Assembly: GCF_933775445.1 (NCBI RefSeq)
Contig: NC_065873.1
Span: forward strand, 4,588,001 to 4,652,000
DNA: 64,000 bases
Direction: 5' to 3'
Origin: Argentina anserina
Lineage: Eukaryota > Streptophyta > Magnoliopsida > Rosales > Rosaceae
In this document: in pieces, positions 38,101 through 50,100 of the stretch
Position numbering within the stretch: position 1 is the first letter of the stretch
Layout: each line of letters opens with the position of its first letter
Translations under genes and position numbers: made by a program
Notes under the pieces: model-generated
The model's input: the letters and a program-made list of their open reading frames with translations, nothing else
Told to the model about the DNA's origin: nothing
Database searches by the model: none

Positions 38101-41100
38101 ATACTGGAAAAGATAGATTTTAATAGATTCGAGTAGGTCTAGGAGAATTTATTATACCACTTGAAGTATTTTAGGCAAAGGTCAATTGCATGATTTGCAT
38201 CTGATTCAATTTTTATATGAATGGGTGTGTCAGTAGCCTCTGGACTTCGTTACCATTCTTTACTAATATCCCATTGGTTTTACATCGGTACTTTCAGTAC
38301 TTTTACCCTGGTACTTTCAGCTCATCAATGCTTAATTGATTTCTCCAATGGTTACATGCTTAGTAACACCACAACTTGAATGTCTATTATGATGTCTGAT
38401 GTAAATGTTACAATTTGGTTTCTTTCAGTGGACTCCACCCAATGTTACTGTACCTCTGTTGAATCTAGTGGACAAGGTATTTCAGCTTAAAAGAAGGGGA
38501 TGGCTAAGGTGAGTTGTCAAGCACAATAAACCATGAACATGTTTTATTCTTAATATATATATATATAGGAGGATTTTCAGGTGCGGACGTCCGTACCTTA
38601 CGTAAGATACGAATTCGCCGATTCCGGCGACGGCAGGCCGCAACGGCGGGGCGTACCATGAAAGCTGCAATCCCCACCTCCCGGTGGTCCCGTCTGTGCC
38701 GGTGGAGCTCCATCGGCGACCCACGGAGGCCGGAATTGCCAAATCGCCGGAATCTGCCCAGAAACTTGATTTTTGCAGATTCTGGCCGCCGTGGGTCGCC
38801 GATGGAGCTCCGGCCGGCACAGACGGGATCGCCAGGAGGTGGGGAGTGCGGCTGTGCTGGTCCGCCGCGCTGTTGCAGCCTGCCGTCGCCGGAATCGGAA
38901 CGTCCATATATATATATATAGGGCCTTTCTAGTAAGGGATTCCTATTCTGGTCCTTTAATCATGTTTTACTCAAATCTGCTAAGTAAAATTTCACAGCTG
39001 AGATTAAACTTCTAGTAAACACGTACAAACCCCAATTCCACTTGATTCCTTCTCCATCCAGCGAGGATCAACCCAGAAAGAGATATTTTCCTTCTTCAAT
39101 CTCTGACACCTAAAACATAGAATCCACTCATGTCCAAATTGGTTATTTCACAATTTTTTTTATCCGGGTCTGATCTGTGACATCCCATTTGCTCACTTCC
39201 TTCAATTTCTCAAAATTTCCAGTAGGTATCATCAGTTTCAGATTTCAGAACCCCAATTTGCTTCTTTTTTTTTGGCCTTTGCAAAGCAATTCTGAAATTT
39301 CAACCAATGTCTTCGTCACAACTTGTGAAACAAAATAAAAGTAGGATATTCCTAAAACCAATCTTCTTTCTTATTCCCCATCTCTAATTAAACTTGATTT
39401 TGGATACTCTTCCTTTCATATTTGAGTTACATATGCATGACACCAAAAAACAATTAGAAGAAAAGATTAAAAGAGAAGGAGAACCCAAATGAAAGAGCAC
39501 CAAAACTCTGGGTTTGATTGAAGATTGAAGCAAAAGGTAAATACATCTTTTCTGGGTATATTAGTTGCAGAGAAGCAGAGGAATTAAGATGGTTCAGGAA
39601 TTGGGTATCTAGGTGGTATATAAGGTTTTAATCTCAGCCGTAATATTTCAATTAAGCAGGTTTGGACGGCTATCAGTGTATCGCTATGAAAGACCGAAAA
39701 TAGGGACCCTTAGTGGAGGGGCCTTGTGTGTATATTCACACACACACACACACACACTTGTTGAAGAGGTCATAACATGCTTACTTTTGCTTACGCAGAA
39801 GACAAGTCTTTTGGATGTCAAAACAAATACTACAGTTGATGATGGAAGATGCTATAGATGATTGGCTCTTGAGGCAGATACAATTGCTTCGGAGGGAGGA
39901 TATTATAGCTTCAGGAATTCGGTGGCTTCAAGATGTGAGGACTGCTGCCCTGATACACTTTTTTGTTTATTTTGATGAATCCCTTGTTCCTATTCCTAAC
40001 CTACTCTTCCACCCTCTCTCCCACCCCCTCAATGTTTTGGCTAATCCAAATGGATTAAAAATTATAATCATCGGCCTATTGCAGAAATGCTGCAACTTAT
40101 ACTACACTATCTGTGCAATTTCATTCAGTCTAGTCTATAAATAATTATTTACAGCAATAATAAATTGAGTATCATGCAATTCAAAACCATTGTGCTAATT
40201 GTCAAATAGCTGTAAATGGAGTCGACTTTGCCTGGCAGTCTATTGTATGTGCCTAAGATATGCAGTTCTAGTTATGTCTTATTTATGTAGATTGACATTA
40301 GCTCAAGGTTTCAAAGTTTGACATTAGCTCTTGTATCTATCACATAAATACTACAGTTGAGCAATAAAGCAGAACTTGATGCTAACCGTTTCCATGTTTA
40401 AATTTACTTTCTGCTTATAATTGACATCATGTGTGAAGGTTTACATCTTCTAAATTATTTTCTTAATTCTGTTTCTTCATGACTTTCTCTGTTGGAGGTT
40501 GTAAACAGAAATGTGAGGAATTTTCTATACTCCTGTATAATGTGTTTTATCTTGGTAGGTGCTGTGGCCTAATGGGACATTCTTCCTTAAAGTTGGTAAT
40601 GCTAAAGACGATAACCCTCTTCCGAACCAATTTGGTGATAGAAAGGGTGGTCAACCAGGTTCCTTCGAGGAGCAGCTTGAGGCTGCTCGCAAAGCAAGTG
40701 ATCTGAAGAAGCTGCTCTTTGGTGAGTAATTTGGTGCCAGTTCTTTACGGTCACTATTCTAATTGTCTTGGATAACTTTTGATGATGGCTGCCTCTTACA
40801 TTTTTCGTTAGCCAATAATTCATGTTCCAGAAGTGCCTCAAGTAAATTATATTCTCTGTTCAATTAGGGTGATAAAAGAAAGTACTATAAGGTTGGGTTA
40901 TATATGTCTGTTATATTTTTTCGGTTACAAGATTGTATGTCTGTCTTTGTGCCTGCACTTTTATTTTTGTTTGTTTATATTAGTTTTGGGGCTGACAATG
41001 GCTTATTTTACATGCCTAAGACTCAATTAGGGTTCCTGGTCTGTGTTACACATCACAGTAGACTGTTCATGAGTTGTTGGATCTTAGGAGTTCTTATTCT

Positions 41101-41729
41101 ATAGAAGGTCGTAATGCAATTAAACCAAACTTCAGAACATTCTGTTTGAAATAGATTGACCATTGCCACATGAACTCAGACATGTGAACTAATATGAATA
41201 AGTAAAAGAACTCCCATATCTATTTTTACATGGAACAGTCTTCTGCCACTTAATTTACTTGCACTAACATGACAGCATACATCCAGGATGTCGTTTTTTC
41301 TAAATTAGTTTGTAGTTCAGAGCTATTTATGTCATTTTTTGAAAAGTTACTGTGAATATTCCCATGGAAAAGAAAAACTAAACCCTAATTCTGACAGATG
41401 GAGCTCCAACAGCCTTAGTCAGCTTAGTTGGATATAAGCAGTACAGACGTTGTGCAAGAGATATATATTTTTTCACTCAGGTTAGTTTCTTACCCGCTTC
41501 CAACTACTGGTGCAAGTTAGTTTGTTTAGTATGGCCTTTAGTTGTACAATATTATGTTGTTCAAACAAGTATTTGATTGTGAATTTACTGCGTGGTGCAG
41601 TCTAATATATGCGTGAAGCAACTTGCTTATGCGATACTTGAATTGTGTCTTGTATCAATATTCCCGGAGCTTCGGGAACTTATTGTTGATATTCACGAGA
41701 CGGCGCACATCGATCAAACTGTACAGTGA
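32157..41729 (+). CDS. PXA-PX-nexin-C sorting nexin family protein
   Basis: Fifteen exons join in frame into 1027 residues: 32157-32259, 32567-32972, 33069-33246, 33333-33472, 33899-34754, 34916-35016, 35677-35821, 35917-35985, 36354-36399, 37380-37828, 38429-38508, 39799-39934, 40559-40721, 41398-41480, 41601-41729. All introns are GT-AG. Two N-terminal membrane segments (about residues 15-33 and 41-58) precede a PXA domain (about 105-285). A charged linker leads to a PX domain (about 560-665, with RYRNFERLHRYL), and a nexin C domain lies at about 850-965. The layout matches plant membrane-anchored PX proteins such as Arabidopsis At1g15240 (by recall), expected on endomembranes and binding phosphoinositides. 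Intron 11 (38509-39798) carries two transposon insertions, and splicing across it still preserves frame. Confidence 0.93.
38584..38913. mobile_element. Foldback element (long hairpin) in intron 11
   Basis: A G+C-rich palindrome centred near 38758. GGAGCTCCATCGGCGACCCA at 38704 is mirrored as its reverse complement ending at 38811, and CCGGCGACGGCAGGC at 38624 by GCCTGCCGTCGCCGG at 38878-38892. The left arm has about 26 extra bases. Both ends lie in (TA)n runs. Open frames on both strands here are only a consequence of the palindrome. Confidence 0.85.
38920..39725. mobile_element. Inverted-repeat DNA element, about 0.8 kb, in intron 11
   Basis: The left end AGGGCCTTTCTAGTAAGGGA is mirrored by TAGGGACCCTTAGTGGAGGG and GGCCTT at about 39700-39725. 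The inverted similarity extends about 40 bp and includes the CCTATT / AATAGG and GGTC / GACC pairs. The interior is noncoding. It directly abuts the foldback element through a TA run. A CA microsatellite (39736-39757) follows. Confidence 0.7.
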
Positions 41730-44158
41730 ACTAGTATATACTTGCCGCATCCTATTGGTTTTTGCTAGTTTTCTTCCTTGTGATCACATATTTTGAAAGA
41801 TACCCAGGTAGGTGTCTTACCGAGGTGGATGGGACAAAGAAGTATATGATTCGATTTTCGTGGCACTACCTGTGGTCTTGGTTTTAGAGATTAGCAGGAA
41901 CTGTGACCTCAAGATTTACAAAATTCTTTTGGAAATGTGAGAAGTAGCTTCAGTGTCTCTGACATTTCAACTGTACAAAATTGTAGATGGTAGGGAGAGG
42001 GTGTACAGGCAGCTGTCTCTAGTGTATATGTTTCTGGGTTATCCTTTCATGTTGCAGATTGCAATGTAATCATCAGCAGTTCTTCAGTATCAATTTTCTC
42101 ACCACCTTGTCTTCATGGAGTATTCTTGTTAATGTCGTGTAGTCAGATTTAACGTTACTCGTTTCTTCAAGGATGTTGCAACTGAAAACACTTTTTAGCC
42201 GGAAAAAGAAAGGATACCAAATAGTAGAAGCTTGTCCATGGTGTCTTACAGAGTTGGTGGTGGTTTTCCCATCTTTGTTACTCTAATTTGGATCCTCAAA
42301 CTGTATTCATTTCAATGTGATTCAACCCTTGGTAGTAAAACAAATGAGATGGACTACCATGAGAAGTTCTAAAGCTCCTATAAAAACGCACGAAGGAAGT
42401 GTCTGTGTTTAGAGTTGATCAAAGAACATGATGCCACAAAAACCTAATAAGAAAACATGAATGGAAAAGTGGATTGAAATTCACACTATTTTACTTACTC
42501 GATCGATTTGCAACACATACTTTTATGGTGTTATTGTCGTACTGTCGTAGTTTTATGATGACCATAAGCACATATTTAGAATGGAAAATTACCATGTATG
42601 GTGTCTACATACATATCTTGAAAGGGACATGTCAAAAATCTAACTGAATTTACAGTAACTAGAGAAAATCAACTTGAGATAAAGGAAATTAATAGTACCA
42701 AGTGTAAACATGACGTAAAGTTGACATCATGTGTTGGACACACCCAACACATTGGTCATCAACAGCCAGGAAGCCAGCAACACTACATCTGCACTACAGC
42801 TGTTTTGTATTAGCTTGTCCTGCTTTGTATTTGCTTGTTAGCAAAGAAGAGTCTTGACCGGACGTCCTCTATGACCACATATATATTAATTATTTGGTAA
42901 TGAGTAACCTCAATTAAGGTAGTTAAGTAAGAGACTCTTTCTATTGAAGACCATCTTGATAAAAATGAGCTGAGGACCATTTTGAATCACCAAAGTTTTT
43001 AATATCGTATTTAGATATTTGTTGTTTAGTTTGTAGATATATATGAGTAGATTATCCATATAAAATTTCATTAAAATTTAAAATCATTAAGACATTCATA
43101 AATATGATTTACTCATTATAAACTTGAATAGTTTATGTTTGATAGTTTTGGTTCGTTCATTAATTTAGCATACTTTGATACCTTAACAATTACTAAATTG
43201 ACTGAAAATTTGTACATCTAATCTACACATATACCTAATATCTAAAATAGTTGAGATGAAATAATGTGATAAAAAATAAGTCTAATTAACAATTAATTAA
43301 AAAATCCTCGACAAGATGATACTCATAGAAAAAATATCTCCCAATCAAGTAATACGAATGAACTTTCATTTCTCTCCTCTCTTCTCCTTTTACTCCCAAC
43401 ATCATGTTTGCAATAGCAAGATGAATTCCGGTTTAACAATAGATCAGGTCGTTTCATGGTGGTTGATGGATGAGTTAAAATGCAATAGTTGAATTAAAAT
43501 TTTAATTTAAACTATTTGTTGATGGTTGATGGTGTACAAAAAATAAAATGCTGACCAACTCTTTTATATTCTCTCTTTTTGAATTTTCTGTAATTAGTTG
43601 GTTGGTAGTATACTCCTACCATTAGAACGATTGGCGATAGGGCCACTATTAACCCTTAAAACTTCCCTGTGCACCAAAATTCTGTTATACATTTTCCAAA
43701 TTGAGAAAATCAATTATAAGAATTATTGATGTACTATTTTCTTCCGAAATGAAATTGAGTACACATTATAATTGTTTTTTTTTTATAAGAATCAACACGA
43801 TATCCTCAAACAGTTTCTAGACCCAATCATAATCTGCAACTGAGAAATTAAATTACAATAATTTTGTTTGCTCTCTCGGCGACCTGTGCCAAATTGCACG
43901 TGCGAATTAAGTCATGGTAATTGGTCTGTATTAAAAAAATGAATATTCATGAATTTGGGAGAAAGCAACCTCCCACCCTTTTTCATTTTGACGACGTGTC
44001 ACTCTCTCAGCGCACTCCCGCCGGTTTCTTTGTTTTTGAGAATACACTCCCGCCAAATATGACCCATCTTCTCCCCCACACACCCGCCCAAAACCAAACC
44101 CCCCCCCACTTCCCGATAAGAAAAGCCCCTTCATTTCCTTTCTCCGACGACCCAAAAA
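41730..44158. other. 3' UTR, intergenic DNA and promoter of the first CDCA7-like gene
   Basis: The first few hundred bases after the stop are probably the sorting nexin 3' untranslated region. The rest is AT-rich with no supported gene. The last 200 bases are C-rich leader sequence of the next gene. An apparent open frame at 43921-44370 overlaps that gene in another frame and is rejected. Confidence 0.55.
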
Positions 44159-47100
44159 ATGGCCGGCCGAATTACCCGACTCCCCAAACCCACCGATGGC
44201 GGCGAAAAAACCGCAGCCGTAGACAATGCAACCGCAGAGGTCTCCGACTACGAGCAAATCAGGGACCAAAGAATCAAAGAGAACAAGGAGCGAATGCAGA
44301 AGCTGGGCATTTTCGACATTTCCAACCACCTCAAGTCCAAACCCTCCGCCGCTTCCAAACGCCGCCGTGACCCTCCGTCGAAAGACCCTTCCGATCAGAC
44401 CAATCCCAAACCCCCTCTCTCCCCAGCAAGACGCTCTTCCCGGTAAACCCCCCCCCCCAAATTCCGAAGCTTTCTTTTTGGGTGAGTTTTGCTGTGTTTT
44501 GATGAATTAGGGTTTTGAATTTCAGGTTGAAGACTCTGGCGCCGGTGAGCTATGTGGAGCTTAGGCCCAAAGGGAAGAAGGAGAAGTCATGGAATTGTGA
44601 GATTAACATAAGGGAGGGGACAAGGCCGGAGATTTATAGTGATGAAGATATGAAGCTGTTGGGGGACTGTAAGGAGACTTGGGAGCTCTCGGTTGATGGC
44701 TATGGAGAAGACCGGAAGCGGATTTATGATCCGGTTAAGGGCGAAACTTGCCACCAATGCAGGTAGTTCGGCTTTGATTTCTTCGATTAGTGCATTTGTT
44801 AACTTGTGTTGGTTGTATTTTTTAAATGTTGACTGTGGAATTGTGGATAATGTTGAGGTTAGTATAGGCAGAACCAACTTAACTGATTGTCTGAGTTGCT
44901 GGTATAAGTTTTCTGAACATACCAAGATTTGTAGTTAAAATTCTCGTGCTAATTATATTTCGCATTACAATGATTCCGGTGAAAGATTATTTTATGCTGC
45001 ATAGGGTTAGGGAGACTTCTCAAATTGGCCTCTTTAAATAGAACCTGCATTAGAATTCTCTAGACACGAGTCCTGCATAACTTCACTGTTTTTCAGACAA
45101 GAACTGTATATTACTGTGTTCAGTACTAAAGTTTTAAGAATGTAAATCTGAAGCATTGTGATAGGAGCACTTTGTGCAACGTTCTTAACATGTTTTTACC
45201 TCAATTTGGTCTTTGCTTAGCCCTTATTGTTGTACTATTGAGTCATTGAGTCGTAGTAAGAGTTTTGAGCGGTATTAGATGTATTTTTGTGCTTACATGA
45301 GTTAAAACGCATAATTGGTTTAGAGTCCTAGTTTGACTAGGAATCCTTGTTAGGTTTTGAAACTAATTATCTCTTATTTATGATTTTATTTTCTTATTTT
45401 CAGATTGGATTGAAGAGATAATTAAAGAAAAAAAGATGGAGCCAAGTCATGCAACAATTAAATAGAAGATGATCATTAAAGGCATAAAACATGGCATGTT
45501 TTAGGGATTAAAGCATGTCATGTTTTAGGGAATACAACTTTCCATGTTTTAGGGATTAAAGCATGACATTATTATAGGAAGAAAGAAGCAATTTCAAACC
45601 CTCCATCTTTCCTCTATATATACATGGCTTCACCTCTCAAATAGGATCACTTCTCATTTGCATTCAAGATCCAAACCTCTACCAAAATACTACCTCAAAC
45701 ATCCTTTACCAAAACAGCAAGCCATTCTCCCCATATACAAATTCCATCTCCACCGAAATCACCATTGAAGACACACCTCCAAGGTTCCTACAACGTGTGA
45801 TTTTCGCAACTCTTCCCCACGGGTTTGTTCGTTTTTGATTTTTTACAATACTTTGTCTATGAAGATTGTAGTATGATGTTTGTGTGGGATTATTATTTTG
45901 TATTAAGAATCGAAATTTTCAGATTGTTGTATTGGATTTTTGGTTCTTTACCAAATTAATGGTTTCCTATAATTAATGAGTTTGTATTTCTATTGTTGTG
46001 TTCCAATCATCTTTCTCATACTTTTAGATAATTTTCAGATATGTGCATATGAATTTAGTGCTTGGATGTAGTCCCTAAGATTGTGTTTGAGTGCTAGATT
46101 CATCAACCATATTGACACAAATCGAATCATGCCCTAAGTAGGTTCGGTTTGTGTTGATTAAAAGTGGTAAAAATTCTGGAAATTTGCATGTAAAACCATG
46201 GTGGGTGACGCCATACATGAAACATGTCTCCAACAAAGATTTGGTGCTTAAATGTAATTGAATTTGATTTATACTCTAAGTGTTATTGAATTTGATTGCA
46301 TGCAAATTTAGATTAGGCCCTAAGTCAATCTAAATGTTAATTGAAATCTTGCATGATTAGATGATCCCCTAAGGCTCTAATTGTATTGGTGTCTAAAAAG
46401 TATGTAATTGGTTGAATTAGAATGCATGATAGGTTCGAACTTGTAATTATGTGGTGTAATGGTAAATTTGGTTTAAGTTTGTTAAAGAGAAGTCGATCAT
46501 GTAAATAATAATTTAGGTTTTATTTTAGTAGTTAATAATCAATCTCAAACCCCCCATTATTTGTTAACACTAAAAGTTTAGAGTTCCCTTCAATTCCCCG
46601 GAAAGAACGATCCCTGCTTATTCTATACTAACGATGATGTTTTACAGGGTTTATTATAGACGTTTTAATAAAACGCTCTATCATTTTGGCGCCGTTGCCG
46701 GGGAATTGAGAAAATCTCAATTTTTTAAAGTGTTAATTTTGTACTATATTGTATATTTGTAAAAATAAATTCCTGTGAATAGTACGGTGAATAGTAACAT
46801 TCAGTAAAAAAAATTACAAGTTTTTTTTTACATCTAAAAAAAAGTAAATCTCTGTAAATTTTTTTTACTTTTTTTTGTAAGTGTAAAAATGTAAAAATAC
46901 TTATAAATTGTAAAAATAAAAAGTAAAAAAAACGTTATCTTTGTAAAAATAAATTTTATGTACAGTAAATAGTAAATTAAAAAAAATTAAAAAATAAATG
47001 TATGTGAACAGTACTATGTAACAGTAAAATACGCACAGTAAAAATTAAACTTTTAAAAAAAAATTTGTGATAAATGTTTTAATTTTGTTGTAGTATGCAT

Positions 47101-50100
47101 ATAGGATACTTGTTACACTTAGATAATTTTTAAGGAAACTAAATATTTATTTATGCTTAATTTATTGTAAGTTATAAAGTGAACGGAATAGGTAAAGTCC
47201 ATTTTGTTAATATTAGCCTTAACCCTCCATTTGTACCTTGCTAAGGTCACTTGGGGTTGAGGGCGGCTTTTATTAACACTTTGCGAGCAGTATAACACAC
47301 AAATTTATTCCGAGCTGAGTAAGGGGCATGCTATTTTCATTACCCTGGTTCAAGGTTTACAAAATTGGATCTCAGAGGCCCATAGACTGACATACATCTC
47401 GGTGATGGAGTCGATAGTGGAAACATCCTTTCGACGTCGTAGCCTCCGTGGTGTCCAACAAATGAGTCATGCCTTGCGACTATCTCTGAATCTAGCTATC
47501 CAGCGTTCTGAAACAAAAGAATGAGTTTGTGTCTAGACAACATACTTAGGCCGCATGTCCACCTCGCTTTATAACTTAGAAAATAACTTTGTATAAATAG
47601 ATGTATATAGTTTCAAAAGAAAATGATATTCTAACTTTTAAGGTATATCGGATAAAGCAAGACCCTTACCTGGGGCTGTTTCAGTCCGTTGCACAGTTAG
47701 CTCCTTTGCTCCACGTACCTTAAATGTTAGGATTGTGTGTGAATAAAATCAATTAGACTTAGTAATACTTTATGTAGATTTCGTAACATTAAAAATAAAA
47801 TAAAATAAAAAATAAAAAAATTAAAAAAGAATTAAAAAAACAAAAAAAATGAAAAATAATAACAAAAAAATGATTAGAGGAAAGAAGTTCCAAGTGGGCC
47901 AGAAAGTTCTGTTATTCCATTCGAGGCTTATGTTATTTCCAGGGAAACTTCGTTCGCGTTGGGTTGGCCCATTTGTTGTTACTAACGTGTTTGCTCATGG
48001 TGCAGTTGAGATTAAAAGTGATACAACAGGGAAGGCATTCAAGGTGAATGTGCATCGACTTAAGCCCTACTATGAGCCATTTGAGGAGCACACGTATGAG
48101 GAGACAATTGTGAGAGATGCGCCTAAATGAGAATGAACATGAGAGAGTCTAGGCTGAGAGACTATAAAACTCAAGCGCTGCATGGGAGACAACCCATTTC
48201 AACCGTATATGTGGAGGAGTCGTCTACGAGAGTTTGAATTTTCTAATCCCTTCACTCTTATGGTTGACTTGTATATGTGTTGATATGTGATCTTATTCTA
48301 TGATTGTGAATTACATTCTTACTATTGAGCTTACATTGAGGACAATGTAATTTTCTCAGTGTGGGGTAGGGTTGCAAGTTCATTGATTATTTGTGTCACG
48401 ATAAAAAAAATTCCAAAAAAAAAAATTATTGCTTTATTGAGTCTTAGGATGCCCCTAAAGTCTAGGATGATTATGTCTCTAAAATACATAGATGATGGTT
48501 TTGCATTTCATACGAATTGAATTGTAAGTTTCATTGATGATGTGGATTTGGTATGAACATGTGAGATTTCGATTGATTGATTATGACATACATGTTTTGG
48601 TCAGTTTAAAGTCCATAACAACCTGTGAGTTTTTGAGCCTATATGTACTTTTTTTTATGAGATGTAATTTGAAATTTCGTGATTATTCATGAACCTCATT
48701 ATTCTTTGCATATTCAATAACTATGTGTCATAGCTTTTAATGGACTCTAGAATTTACTAGAACTCACTTTGGTGATTGTTGAAACATTTAAGTCATAAAA
48801 TGCTCTGATTTTGAAAATGATTTATGGATCATTTCTAGGAATACCACCACTTTAGCCACACAATCATGTATCCATATATGTGCCATGTTTGGGACCCCTT
48901 AGTTGAACCACATTTGAGCCTACATTGAGCCTTTTATTCATCACCTATGTTATCTCCATGCTTAGTATAGTTACCTCTACCTTGTCCTATAGATTTGGCA
49001 GAATTCTTATTGAGATGATGTTGTGATGATACATGAAATAAGTGTGGGGTGGAAGACATTTGAAAAACAAAAAAATCAACAAGCTTTTAAGCAAGCATTG
49101 CCGAACAAAAAAAAACAAGAAAAAGAGAAAAAAAAGATAATGATGAACTCGGCAAGAAAAGAAAAAATGTTATGTTGTCTTTCATTTGTGATTTGGAGTT
49201 GAGTTGTAATTGAAGGTCTAAAAATTTTTACTTGACCTTTGTCCATGTTCACTTTGTGGTTAGAATGATGATTGTGCCCAACTTGTTATATTCGGCCCCT
49301 GATGGTGTGTGGTGTCATAAGGATGATGTTTACTCTGCTAAGTCTATATGATTACCGTTGTGATTCTTTGATATTTCATGCCTTTAGCTACGCCTAAACA
49401 TTTACCTTATCTAATGATCCTAATGATTCTTAAAATGAGCAAATCTTGGTTTGTGGAGATGATCACAAGAGTTGAGCATATGGTTTTGGTCCATTTGTGC
49501 ACTTAGTTGTTAAATGAGGTTTTCCTATGTTATTCACAAAGTGCTTTCATTTGTTGAAATATGCAAGTTATTTGATGTCTTAATATCTTTTCTCTTGCAT
49601 ATACTTATGTGTGAATTATAACCATGAATCTGAGTGAAAAGAAGAGAGTATGCCTTGTGAGGAGGATTGGATTGACTAAACATGTTAAATGCTTATTGTC
49701 TCATATCTGACTAATTCATACTATGAAGCATGTTTATGAAACTTGAAATTTATGTGCTTACATTCAAATGCTTAAACTTGAAAACTATGTGTTTTGAGAT
49801 TCTGAGACAATCATTTAGGGGCAATAGTGTCTCATTTAGTTTTGTTTTGCTAAGGGACTAGCAAAAGCCAAGTGTGGGGTAGTTGATAGGAGCACTTTGT
49901 GCAACGTTCTTAACATGTTTTTACCTCAATTTGGTCTTTGCTTAGCCCTTATTGTTGTACTATTGAGTCATTGAGTCGTAGTAAGAGTTTTGAGCAGTAT
50001 TAGATGTATTTTTGTGCTTACATGAGTTAAAACGCATAATTGGTTTAGAGTCCTAGTTTGACTAGGAATCCTTGTTAGGTTTTGAAACTAATTATCTCTT

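Noticed and set aside
38482..39015. Several overlapping open frames on both strands
   Set aside because: They mirror each other because the DNA is a palindrome; it lies in an intron.
43921..44370. 149-codon frame overlapping the first CDCA7-like exon
   Set aside because: Different frame from a well-supported exon, with proline/arginine-rich out-of-frame composition.
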